Below, piece after piece: positions 23,223-34,186 of a DNA stretch of 64,000 nt. The position numbers and the translations under genes are program-made. Every line of letters starts with the position of its first letter. Within the stretch, counting starts at the first letter, position 1. The stretch is from Meloidogyne chitwoodi. Taxonomy: Eukaryota > Nematoda > Chromadorea > Rhabditida > Meloidogynidae. The stretch lies in the NCBI GenBank assembly GCA_015183035.1, contig JACZZP010000001.1, positions 310,001 through 374,000 on the forward strand, written 5' to 3'. The notes under the pieces are model-generated. The model searched no databases, was not told where the DNA came from, and saw only the letters and a list, made by a program, of their open reading frames with translations.

Positions 23223-25592
23223 TTAATTATTAATACGTTGTCTATTAAATTGATGTTGTCTATACTGTTGTGCATTTTGTGAAACAACAACAATTGTACC
23301 AACAGCATTAGTTTGTTGTTGAGTATTTTTAAAAAATTGTTTTTTGACTAATTTACGAAAATCTTTTGACATTAAAAGTAAACAAACTTCTTCAATAAAT
23401 TGAATTATGGTAAAAATTGAATTAAATATAATTATAGAAATTGTGTAGAAAACTGTTTGATCATTAATTGAATTTATAAATAATTTATTATTTAAGTTGT
23501 TCAAATAATTATAAATAAGTAAAAAAGGAAAAGGTGTTAAACTAACCAAACAAATAATCATTATTAAAACACGCTCTTTTGCAACATTTTCGTTTCCTGT
23601 TGTAATGGTGTTGTTAATGTTGTTACGATTAACTTAAAAATTTTAAATAATATTTTTTGTAGCGGTAGGAATCATTCCGTGTCGGGACAGTTCAGTGCCA
23701 GGCCTTATAACTTTTTTTAAAATGATCGAATCAAATTGGTCCAGTTGGGAAAAAGAAACCTTAGATCAAAAGCTTTCGAATGATATAAAGATCATTTGAT
23801 TTGGTTGAAAAATAAAAAAGTTATAGGCATGCGGGAACTTGAACTTACCATAATTATTCAAAAACTTGGCTAAAATAAGTAAATAAATGATTGCAGATAC
23901 ACAAAACGTTAACAAAAGAGACAAATCTCCATAGTAAAATACTCCTTTGTACAATATACTGTTTTTTTTTTAAAAGTAAAAATATAGACCAAAAATTTAT
24001 AAACTTAAAAATTCCGGCATCCTTATTTAAATATACAATTAAAAATACAGTATACTGTGCGGCCGTCCATATCAAGGTAATTATCCAAATAGCGAGAACA
24101 AAGTATTTAACGTTCCTATAAAAAAATTTAATGGTAATTTTTTTTTATATTTAAATTGTAACGAGTTTACCTAAAGGATTAGTACCCTGAAGATAGCTTA
24201 AAAATAAAAAAAGCCAAAATCATGTGGTCACCAACAATTCGAATTAATTGGTAGAATAAGGATTATATTTGAATAGACTGTTATTACCTTAAAACACTTA
24301 CTCCTGAGCCTTGTGATGACTGAAATTATTTGGTTGACTTTTAGGTGTTGATCTTTTGGGTTGACCCAATTTAAACTTTTAAAATTTTTTTTAGAATTTT
24401 TAACTTTTTCAATTGTTTAATATTTCAAATAATAATACAATAAATATTTAACCTTATTTTCCACAAAGACTGATAGCTGAATGGAAATAAAATAGCATGA
24501 AAACGATTTAATGCCAAGCCAGCAATATGAAAATAAGTTGCATTAAATGAAATTTCGTTTAAAATGTTTATAGCTAAATAATATTGTGGCGAGACATAAA
24601 TAGATTTGAAGAAATATTTTATTATCATTTTACATAAAACGATAAATTGATAAAAACAGTTGATACATGTCTAAATATAAAAATATAGGTATATATAGGT
24701 AAAGGACCAATTTGTTGTCCGATTTTGGCTGGTGTACCGAAATGGCCTTTGTACCGAAATGGCCTTTGTACCGAAATGGCCTTTGTACCGAAATGGCCTT
24801 TGTACCGAAATGGCCTTTGTACCGAAATGGCCTTTGTACCGAAATGGCCTTTGTACCGAAATGGCCTTTGTACCGAAATGGCCTTTGTACCGAAAAGGCC
24901 TTTGTACCGAAATGGCCTTTGTAACGAAATGGCCTTTGTACCGAAATGGCCTTTGTACCGAAATGGCCTTTGTACCGAAATGGCCTTTGTACCGAAATGG
25001 CCTTTGTACCGAAATGGCCTTTGTACCGAAATGGCCTTTGTACCGAAATGGCCTTTGTACCGAAATGGCCTTTGTACCGAAATGGCCTTTGTACCGAAAT
25101 GGCCTTTGTACCGAAATGGCCTTTGTACCGAAATGGCCTTTGTACCGAAATGGCCTTTGTACCGAAATGGCCTTTGTACCGAAATGGCCTTTGTACCGAA
25201 ATGGCCTTTGTACCGAAATGGCCTTTGTACCGAAATGGCCTTTGTACCGAAATGGCCTTTGTACCGAAATGGCCTTTGTACCGAAATGGCCTTTGTACCG
25301 AAATGGCCTTTGTACCGAAATGGCCTTTGTACCGAAATGGCCTTTGTACCGAAATGGCCTTTGTACCGAAATGGCCTTTGTACCGAAATGGCCTTTGTAC
25401 CGAAATGGCCTTTGTATATTTTTATATAATTTAAAAATAATACCTTACTAAACAAAATATAAAGAGCAGTCCTTTCTTTACAAAATTTGAATAATGGACG
25501 AATATGCTTAATAGAAAAATAGCACAAAATACGGTTATAATAAATGCACTAATATCAAGACAAATAAATGCTAGATTTATATCTACAGTCAT
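23223..25592 (-). pseudogene. 7TM chemoreceptor, copy 1, frameshifted
   Basis: Five exons align one-for-one with copy 2 (25444-25592, 24453-24670, 24005-24115, 23849-23958, 23223-23632). Conserved blocks include RPLFKFCKERTALYILF, HIAGLALNRFHAILFPFSYQS and LMSKDFRKLVKKQFFKN; NRF takes the place of the DRY triplet, as in nematode serpentine receptors. Exon 1 is 149 nt against 150 in copy 2: one base is missing just before the CGTCCATTA codons in TM1, so the frame opened by MTVDINLAF cannot reach the rest. A shorter start inside the second frame would lose most of TM1. Intron 1 holds the 17-bp minisatellite. It is either a young pseudogene or a sequencing indel. Confidence 0.75.
24733..25416. 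repeat. 17-bp minisatellite, about 40 units
   Basis: Unit GGCCTTTGTACCGAAAT, almost perfectly homogeneous; variants are CGAAAAGG near 24893 and GTAACGAAA near 24920. Three units make 51 nt, so five of the six frames stay open and give spurious proteins (for example GHFGTKAISVQRPFRYK). It is inside intron 1 of receptor copy 1 and absent from copy 2. Confidence 0.97.
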
Positions 25593-25599
25593 TCTAAAT

Positions 25600-26833
25600 T
25601 TAAATTTTTTATCAAAATAAATATTAGTTATCTGAATATGGAGAAAATTAATTTAAAAAAATTTTTAATTTTTTGGAAGATCAATTAAATGGTGATATTC
25701 TGGAAATGTTAAATTTTACATTTTTGGTCATAACTCGCGAAATTTTGAATCAAAAAATTTGAAATTTTTAGAGTAAATAGATTAGTATAGGATTGATATT
25801 AATACAAAATTTCTTAATTTTAGGTCTTAAATTGACAAAGTTACTGTTTTTACAAAAATGACGCCTAAGCCTCAACTCAAGAGAAACAAAGAAATTTCTT
25901 CATTTTATTTTTAATAAATATTTTTTAATTATTTTTATTTAAAAATATTTTTCTAACATTAAAAATAATTAAAGTAAATATTTATGAAAAATGTATTTAT
26001 ATTAAATTAAAAAAATAACATCATACAAGTTTTGACCACACACATGTCGGGCAAATAATTAAAATAAATTAATCACGCATATCAAAAAAAAATTTTTATA
26101 AAATTTTTTTTTATTTTTCAATTAAAAAATACAAATTAAAAAAAAATAATTTTTTTTTTAAATTATTGTTATTGTGACGAGTGTGCGCTGCCACGTTCGT
26201 TTAACACCGTGTTTCGTTGATTTTTTTTAATTTTCTACTTTTAAAAAATGAAAATTTGAAAAATTTTTTTTATTATTTAGATATATCAATGTTAAGGAAT
26301 TATATTTTAAAAAAGACAAAAATGCCAAGAAAATACAAGGTTTTAATTTTCAAAAATAATAAATCTACAATTAATTTATTAAAACAAATAATAATTACTT
26401 GAAACAAAAATTAAAAACATGGCAATTATTTGAATATTTTTTTAGTCGAAAATTGTTTCAACTAGGCAATTAAATATTAATTTTTAAAAAATTAATATTT
26501 AATTAAAATTTATTTTCTCAGCAACTATAAAATTACCAGTAAATTAGTAAACAAATATTAATTTCTATTTAATTTTTTATTTTAAATTTAAATAAAAATA
26601 AGCAATTAGAAAACAAAATATTTTGCAAATAAGTGGAGATCCCATTTATTCGCAAGAAAATATTATACACTTCAAAAATAACTTGAAGATAAATATTCAT
26701 TCTTGCGAATAAATGGGTCACACAGGTTGAAATATTTTATTTATTTAAATCAACAAAAAATTAACTATTTAATATCCTTAATTATTTAATATTGTTCGTC
26801 TCCATCGCTAAAACTTTAAAAAAAAAAAGATAT
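25600..26833. other. Upstream region of receptor copy 1
   Basis: Positions 25640-26110 are duplicated at 31190-31690 and presumably include the receptor promoter. A strong hairpin lies at 26641-26717. No coding exon is recognised in the rest. Confidence 0.6.
26641..26717. ncRNA. Perfect 18-bp inverted repeat; hairpin
   Basis: CCCATTTATTCGCAAGAA is matched exactly by TTCTTGCGAATAAATGGG 41 bp later. The interior pairs further (CTTCAA with TTGAAG around an AAATAAC loop), so the 77-nt unit can fold into one long stem, in size and shape like a microRNA precursor. A tiny foldback transposon is the alternative. RNA status is inference. Confidence 0.4.
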
Positions 26834-26965
26834 TTAAAAATTATCTCCCAACTTTATTTTTCCACAGCAAAGGCATAAAGGAGGGCATGGATCGCAACAA
26901 GTTTGACCGTACACCGAAGAAATTTGAATTATAAAAAGTAGTAAAATTGTAAATAAAAAATTCAT
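26834..26965 (-). CDS. Small secreted Cys-rich peptide, copy 1
   Basis: A 43-aa frame too short for most ORF searches. A strong signal peptide (MNFLFTILLLFIIQISSVYG) precedes a 23-residue mature part with six Cys (TCCDPCPPLCLCC). The duplicated block carries a cognate at 32339-32482 with the same layout. Could be a disulfide-rich secreted peptide; function unknown. Confidence 0.6.
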   Translation of the reverse strand: MNFLFTILLLFIIQISSVYGQTCCDPCPPLCLCCGKIKLGDNF

Positions 26966-27204
26966 ATTTATTTATAATTTAAATTAATCTTATTTTTGGA
27001 CCTGAATTACTATAAAATATTTACCAAAAATAATAACAGAATTTTATAGTTTTGATTAACAAAAAAATTTTTTTTGTTTCTATTTAATTTTCCGAATTAA
27101 TTTTTCTATAAAAGATTAATTTTAAATAAATTTATTAATTTAAAAATAAAGTTATTAATTAGATGATATTGTCTCTTAACACTAAATAATACTACTTTAT
27201 TATA

Positions 27205-27352
27205 AATTAAATTCTGATTATTCCGGAAATTATAAATTAAATTCTGAGTATTCCGGAAATTATAAATTAAATTCTGAGTATTCCGGAAATTATAAATTAA
27301 ATTCTGAGTATTCCGGAAATTATAAATTAAATTCTGAGTATTCCGGAAATTA
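27205..27352. repeat. 30-bp satellite, five units, inverted
   Basis: Unit AAATTCTGAGTATTCCGGAA with flanking TTATAAATT. This is the reverse complement of the satellite at 28111-28540 and 33249-34186. Confidence 0.9.
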
Positions 27353-27360
27353 TACCAAGA

Positions 27361-28110
27361 AATCACAGATAAAAAAACTTTTTTTTTACCACAAAATTAC
27401 AATTATTTAGCATATAAGAAAATTTTTTTTTGAGAAAAAATAAAAGATTTATTTAATTAAATATTAAAAATTAATAAAAATAGAAAAATAAACACAAATT
27501 TATTAAAATTATTATACTTGTTATTAGAATTTTGCTTAAATTTATATAAATATTTTTGACTATTTTGTTTACATAAAACATCTTTTTTTAATTTTATTTT
27601 GTTAATATTTTGATAATTTTTTTTAATTTAGATTAAACGTGGATTATGCTTAACACATGAAATATAGTGTTACATTTTTTAATTTTACATTCAAAATATA
27701 TATTTTATTTATTTTTCTAATCGAAAACAGTTCCTCAATTTCTCTTTATTATTTTGCAAGAAAAAAGTTTTTTTTTTAATTTTAAGGTGTGACAAAGCAT
27801 TTTAAATTATATTAAAATTTATTGTTCCATTCAACGCCTTATTTTTCTAAAAAATAAATTTTAATCGCGTTGTATTTTATTATATTTTCAATTTTATATT
27901 TTTGTTATTTTATTTAATTTTTTATTTTATAATTTTTAATTTAATATTCTCATTTTTACAACTGAATTTAATGAAAATTACAATTCCTTTATTATTGTAA
28001 AAATCAGAATATATCTAAATTAAATAAATTTGTAAGGCATTTTTCCCTCATTGAAAAGCTTTTTTTTCACTCTTAAATAAATGTTGAAAATTCATTTTTT
28101 TGATTATATT
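27361..28110. other. AT-rich block, no gene
   Basis: Duplicated with divergence at 32480-33240. No exon, RNA gene or promoter recognised. Confidence 0.6.
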
Positions 28111-28540
28111 TCCCAGAATTTAATTTATAATTTCCGGAATAATAGAATTTATTAATTTCCGGAAAATCAGAATTTAATTATTAATACAGAAAAAGCAGAA
28201 TTTAATTTATATTTTCCTGAATAATCAGAATTTAATTTAGAATTTCCGGAATACTCAGAATTTAATTTATAATTTCCGGAATAATCAGAATTTAATTTAT
28301 ATTTTCCGGAATAATCAGAATTTAATTTATATTTTCCGGAATAATCAGAATTTATTAATTCCGGAAGAATCAGAATTTAATTATTAATACAGAAAAATCA
28401 GAATTTAATTTATATTTTCCGGAATAATCAGAATTTAATTTATATTTTCCTGATTTCCGAATAATCAGACTTTAATTATTAATTTCCGGAAGAATCAGAA
28501 TTAAATTTATAATACAGAACAAATCAGAATTTAATTTATA
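28111..28540. repeat. Diverged CAGAATTT/CCGGAA satellite
   Basis: About fourteen irregular copies of the 30-bp unit (AATAATCAGAATTTAATTTA plus TTTTCCGG), with some copies carrying AATACAGAAAAA. Ends next to the 3' end of receptor copy 2. Confidence 0.88.
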
Positions 28541-28621
28541 ATATTTAATTAATTAATTTTGTATTTCTTTTACTTCACTTTGATTTTTCTTCATTATAAA
28601 AACACTCAATATTTATTTATT

Positions 28622-31145
28622 TTAATTATTAATACGTTGTCTATTAAATTGATGTTGTCTAGTCTGTTGTGCATTTTGTAAAACAATTATACCAACAGCA
28701 TTATTAGTTTGTTGTGCATTTTTAAAAAATTGTTTTTTGACTAATTTACGAAAATCTTTTGACATTAAAAGTAAACAAATATCTTCAATAAATTGAAATA
28801 ATATATAACACGAATTAACAATTATTTCAATAATTGTAGCTAAAAATGTTTGGTCTTCCGTTGATTTGTCGGAATATTGATCGAAGATATTTCTCAATTC
28901 ATTTATACCAATAAATACTGGGAGGGGTGTAGTACTAGCCAAACAAATAGTTAAAATTAAAAGACGATCCTTTGCTGCATTTTCTGATTCAACCGTTTCG
29001 GTGTTATTGTTGTTTGTTCCTTTAGTTAAAAATCATCAAAAATATTAAAAAAATAAAATTAACTTACCATATTTATAACAAAATTTTGCCAGAATGGCTA
29101 AATAAATAGTTACAGATAAACAAAAAGAAGCTAAATATGGCACGTCTCCAGGCATGAATATTCCTTTATACAGTACACTAAATATTAATAAAAATTAAAA
29201 TGATGCGACACTTGAGACTGAGATGTTTGCGACCCAGACACTTGCGGCCCCGACATTAGAGGCTTGGAATACAAAGTAATTTTAAGAAAAAATTTGGAAA
29301 AGTTTTGTTTGAAGGTCCAGTTTCCTATCTGGACAATATATTGGTTCGAAAGAGTTCATCGAGCTGAGTCGAATGACACAAAAAAAGCTTCCGGCCTCTA
29401 TCAAAATAGGACTGAGCCGCAACTTTCTCAATCGCAAATGTCGACTAATCGAATCGAAAGACTAAGATTGGCTCTTTATTTCGAAAATTTTACAACGATC
29501 AACAGATGTAAGGGCAATGTTAACTACAATAGTTGAATTTACAAAACCTAATATTAACCTCAAAAATCCATTATCGCCCATATAGATTAATATATGTTGT
29601 ATAGATGTAAAAATAAAAGTAAACAGCCATATAATGAAGATAAAGTATTTAATATTTCTGTAAAATTAGTACGTATTTATTACGGCTTCCCGATACTTGT
29701 GGAACTATTATGAGGTTGGGAACTAGTTCTGGAAAGTTCCGGCACACAGGTTTTTCAGTTCCAGAAATTTGGTAGTCGAGGTTCCGGAACTTGCCGATCA
29801 CTGAATACTTGATTATTCGGCTCTACCTTAGGACATGGGTCCATCAAAGTATGTGCGTCCCAAAAACAATATTTGAGTCTGTATAAAAGAGAGAGGGGGT
29901 TCTAATAGAGAGAAGGGTTCCAATAAAGGAAGAGGAGATTGAGAATGAATCTAATGGACTGGTGTGTGTTTTTAATAAAGTTAGAAGGGACAGATCTGCC
30001 AAATAAAAATTCAGAGAAGGTTTGCCTTATAAAATTCTAGACTGAAATGAAAGGTGTGGATTTGTCTACTTTTTATTAATGGGACGCATATATTATTTTT
30101 GGGACGCATGTCCTTTGATTGGACGCTTGTAAAGCCGATTATTCTTATCAGATCGACTCGTAACCTTCAATTTAATTACCTAATTTTCCATACACTTTGA
30201 TAGCTAAACATAAAAAAAACTGCATGAAAACGATTCAAAGCCAAACCAGCCATATTAAAAAATGTTCCATTATAAATAATATAGCCAATTGGAGATATAA
30301 TATACAAAAGTGAAAACCGATTAACGGAATCAGGTAAAATATGTTTACTAACAGTTTGATAAATCTGGATAAATTGAAACAAGAAATTGGCAAATGACTA
30401 AAATTAAAAAAATAAATAGACAATTTGGTCCCATTTCCTCTTGCTTTTAATACTTTTATTTCAGTTTAATAAATTGAATTTTTAAATTATTTTTAGTCTT
30501 ATAAATTTATCAAAATTTCACACAAAATATTCATTTGTGAAAATATGAATAATTAATAAGGGGCGCCAAAGTGTCCTAACTGAATCTAAAGTCCGTGCCA
30601 GGAAAATTGGGCAGTGGAAAGTTGGGCAGTGAAGAAATAGTAAAAATACTTACAAGAAACTACAAAAAATACATGAAAAATACAAAAACACAAAAAAATG
30701 TTGGGTTACTGATGTATTTTGTTGTTGATGTATTTTTGTATTTTTCTTGTATTTTTGTATTTCATGTATTTTTCTTGTATTTTTGTATTTTCATGTATTT
30801 CTTGTATTTTTAAGGTATTTTTGTATTTTTCGTATTTTCTTGCATGTTTTTGTACTGTTTCTTCACTGCCCAATATTCCACTGCCCAACTTTCCACTGCC
30901 CAATTTTCCACTGCCCAATTTTCCGGGAGCCCTAAAGTCTACTCTCTACTAGTTTATTTTAATATTTAATTATTTTAAATTAAATTACATTTTACCTTGA
31001 AAAACAAAATATAAAGAGCAGTTCTTTCTTTACAAAATTTGTATAATGGACGTAATAAAATTAATAAAAAAATTAAATAAATTAGAGTGAAGACAACCGT
31101 AGAAATATCGGTAATTACCCACATATTTTTATAATTAACTGTCAT
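28622..31145 (-). CDS. 7TM chemoreceptor, copy 2
   Basis: Five exons (30996-31145, 30180-30397, 29559-29657, 29068-29177, 28622-29019) join in phase to an open frame of about 324 aa. It begins MTVNYKNMWVITDISTVVF with TM1 (LIYLIFLLILL), then RPLYKFCKERTALY; TM3 ends in MAGLALNRFHAVFFMFSYQS. The C-terminal cytoplasmic tail is basic (LMSKDFRKLVKKQFFKN) then Gln/Asn-rich. It resembles nematode serpentine chemoreceptors of the Srx/Srv kind; subfamily not determined. Introns 1, 2 and 3 each hold inserted sequence. Exon lengths match copy 1 except exons 3 and 5. Confidence 0.8.
30601..30924. repeat. Foldback element in receptor-2 intron 1
   Basis: The left arm GGAAAATTGGGCAGTGGAAA...GGGCAGTGAAGAAA pairs with the right arm TTTCTTCACTGCCC...CCACTGCCCAATTTTCC. 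Inside, TACATGAAAAATACAAAAA pairs with several copies of TTTTTGTATTTCATGTA. The right arm has one to two extra ACTGCCCAA units. Confidence 0.88.
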
Positions 31146-31189
31146 ACTTCAAAAATTTTTTTTAATAAAAACCTAAAAAGATTTAAAAA

Positions 31190-31690
31190 TGTATGAGGAA
31201 CTCTTAGAAGATTATATTAAAAAAATTTTTAATTTTTTGGATTGAACAAATAAATGGTGATATTCTGGAAATGTTAAATTTTACATTTTTGGTCATAACT
31301 CGCGAAATTTTGAATCAAAAAATTTGAAATTTTTAGAATAAATAAATTAGTATATGATTAATTTTAATACAAAATTTCTTAATTTTAGGTATTAAATTGA
31401 CAAAGTTATTGTTTTTACAAAAATAACGCCTAAACCTCAGCTCATGAGAAACAAAGAAATTTCTTCATTTTATTTTTAATAAATATTTTTGAATTATTTT
31501 ATTTAAAAATATTTTTCTAACATTAAAAATAATTAAAGTAAATAAATAATATAAATGAAAAATGTATTTAAATTAAATTAAAAAAATAATTGACCACACA
31601 CACCGGGCAAATTAAAATAAAAATTAAAATGAATTAATCACGCATAGTAAAAAAATTTTTATAAAATTTTTTTTCTAATTAAAAAATACA
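31190..31690. other. Upstream region of receptor copy 2
   Basis: Collinear with 25640-26110 (GGTCATAACTCGCGAAATTT and surrounding bases). Presumed promoter region; no motif defined. Beyond it, to about 32150, no gene is seen. Confidence 0.6.
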
Positions 31691-32157
31691 AGATTAAGAA
31701 AAACAAATTATTAGACATACAATAAGTTAGAAATATTTTGAATATAATTACTATATAAAATATAGATATTTCTGAATAATTTTTTTCCTTTTTTATACGA
31801 GTTGGGTATCAATTAGAGCTAAGAATTTTGAAAAACCCTGGATCAGGAAACTGGAAATTTAAAAATGAAACCTCCAGTACAAATAACTAAATAAAATATT
31901 GGCTTATTTTAATTAGTTATTTTTAAAATTTTCTACGGCTTTTACTTTAAAAGAAAATAATTAATAGAGCATTATAAAAACAAATTTATAGTTTTTGAAA
32001 AAAATATGATTCCTTTATTATTTTAAGTAAAACATAACAAGTATAACAAGCAAAAATATAAATAATTTTTTTCATAAGAATTGCATTGTTTTTAATATAC
32101 ATTTATTCTAGTGTAATATGCTTAAAATAAAAATGGTTAATTATTATTTATTTTTTA

Positions 32158-32333
32158 AAAATCAGAATTTTTATTATTTTTTAAAAATCAGAATTTTTAT
32201 TATTTTTTAAAAATCAGAATTTTTATTATTTTTTAAAAATCAGAATTTTTATTATTTTTTAAAAATCAGAATTTTTATTATTTTTTAAAAATCAGAATTT
32301 TTATTATTTTTTAAAAATCAGAATTTTTATTAA
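32158..32333. repeat. 26-bp tandem repeat, seven units
   Basis: Perfect or near-perfect copies of AAAAATCAGAATTTTTATTA plus TTTTTT, next to the 3' end of the small peptide gene. Confidence 0.95.
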
Positions 32334-32338
32334 ATTCA

Positions 32339-32482
32339 TTATATAAACCTGTCTGGATCCATTAATAAACCACAACCAGCACATCCTCCACCACAATTAC
32401 AAGGGTTTGGTATGCAACATTCTTGTATGGATTTAGAAATTGTCATCAAAAATATTATAAAAATAATAATTAAATAATTCAT
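32339..32482 (-). CDS. Small secreted Cys-rich peptide, copy 2
   Basis: A 47-aa frame with signal peptide (MNYLIIIFIIFLMTISKS) and a mature part with six Cys (ECCIPNPCNCGGGCAGCG). Same position in the duplicated block, same size and similar start as 26834-26965, with the Cys pattern changed. Conservation of an open frame across the duplication supports it as a real gene. Confidence 0.6.
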   Translation of the reverse strand: MNYLIIIFIIFLMTISKSIQECCIPNPCNCGGGCAGCGLLMDPDRFI

Positions 32483-33248
32483 TTTTTATTTAATACTTTT
32501 TAAAAATAAAAGATTTATTTAATTAAATATTAAAATTAATAAAAATAGAAAAATAAATAAAAATTTATTAAAAAAATATTATGCATCTCATTACAATTGT
32601 GCTTAAATTTATATACATATTTCTGACTATTTTATTTACATAAAATATCTTTTTTTAATTTTTGTTAATAATATTTTGATAATTTTTTTAATTTAGATTA
32701 AACGTGGATTATTATGCTTAACACATGAAATATTGTTTAATTTTTTTTAATTTAATTTTATTTATTTTCTACCCGAAAACATTTCCTCAATTCTTTTTAT
32801 TTATTATTTTACAAATTTATTTTTTTTATATAATTTTAATTTTTTTTTAATTTTAAGGTGTGACTAAAAAAGTATTTTTAAATATAATAAAATTTATTGT
32901 TTCATTCATCATTTTATTTTTTATAAAAAATAACTTTTAGTCGCGTTTTATTTTATTTTTGTTATTTTTAATTTTGTTATATTTTTATTATTTTTGTTAT
33001 TTTATTATTTGCTATATTTTTATTTTTTAATTTTTGTTATATTTTTTAATTTTTTATTTTATAATTTTTAATTTAATATTCTCATTTTTACAGCTGAATT
33101 TATGGAAATTACAATACCTTAATTACTTCATAAAAATCAGAATATCCTAATTAAATAAATTTGTAAGGCATTTTTCCTCATTGAAAAGCTTTATTTTTTC
33201 TCTCTTAAATAAATGCTGAAAATTCTTTTTTCTTGTTTATCTTTCCCA

Positions 33249-34186
33249 GAATTTAATTTATATTTTCCTGAATAATCAGAATTTAATTTATATTTTCCTG
33301 AATTATCAGAATTTAATTTACAATTTCCGGAATAATCAGAATTTAATTTATATTTTCCTGAATAATCAGAATTTAATTTACAATTTCCGGAATAATCAGA
33401 ATTTAATTTATATTTTCCTGAATAATCAGAATTTAATTTATATTTTCCTGAATAATCAGAATTTAATTTACAATTTCCTGAATAATCAGAATTTAATTTA
33501 TATCTTCCTGAATAATCAGAATTTAATTTACAATTTCCGGAATAATCAGAATTTAATTTATATTCTGAATACTCAGAATTTAATTTACAATTTCCGGAAT
33601 AATCAGAATTTAATTTACAATTTCCGGAATAATCAGAATTTAATTTATATTTTCCTGAATAATCAGAATTTAATTTACAATTTCGGAATAATCAGAATTT
33701 AATTTATATTTTCCTGAATAATCAGAATTTAATTTATATTTTCCTGAATAATCAGAATTTAATTTACAATTTCCTGAATAATCAGAATTTAATTTATATC
33801 TTCCTGAATAATCAGAATTTAATTTACAATTTCCGGAATAATCAGAATTTAATTTATATTTTCCTGAATACTCAGAATTTAATTTACAATTTCCGGAATA
33901 ATCAGAATTTAATTTATATTTTCCTGTATAATCAGAATTTAATTTATATTTTCCTGTATAATCAGAATTTAATTTACAATTTCCTGAATAATCAGAATTT
34001 AATTTATATCTTCCTGAATAATCAGAATTTAATTTACAATTTCCGGAATAATCAGAATTTAATTTATATTTTCCTGAATACTCAGAATTTAATTTATATT
34101 TTCCTGAATAATCAGAATTTAATTTACAATTTCCGGAATAATCAGAATTTAATTTATATTTTCCTGAATAATCAGAATTTAATTTT
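33249..34186. repeat. 30-bp satellite array with higher-order structure
   Basis: About 31 units built on AATAATCAGAATTTAATTTA followed by TATTTTCCTG or CAATTTCCGG. Unit types recur in a fixed order (see findings). Confidence 0.96.

Larger units (their letters stand above)
23135..28540. repeat. Segmental duplication, unit 1
   Basis: Contains receptor copy 1, its upstream region, a small secreted peptide, an AT-rich block and a satellite. The order and much of the sequence recur at 28541-34190. Matching anchors are TAATTAATTTTGTATTTCTT beside each receptor stop, the upstream GGTCATAACTCGCGAAATTT (25726, 31292) and the block around 27450-28090 matching 32510-33240. Confidence 0.82.

Noticed and set aside
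24733..25416. CRISPR-like array
   Set aside because: Units are contiguous with no unique spacers, in a eukaryotic intron.
24625..25527. Long open frames of 162-300 codons on both strands
   Set aside because: They are readings of the 17-bp minisatellite; the frames exist only because three units are a multiple of three.
27106..27366. 86-codon frame with NFRNTQNLIY repeats
   Set aside because: Translation of the 30-bp satellite; not supported by signal or splice context.
29264..29536. 90-codon plus-strand frame inside receptor-2 intron 3
   Set aside because: No recognised domain, start or splice evidence; probably an inserted non-coding fragment in the intron.
30595..30952. Several Phe/Cys/Tyr-rich frames around 30.6-30.9 kb
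   Set aside because: Readings of the foldback element's TTTTTGTATTT repeats.
33249..34186. CRISPR-like array
   Set aside because: Thirty-bp units are tandem and related, without spacers; it is a satellite.
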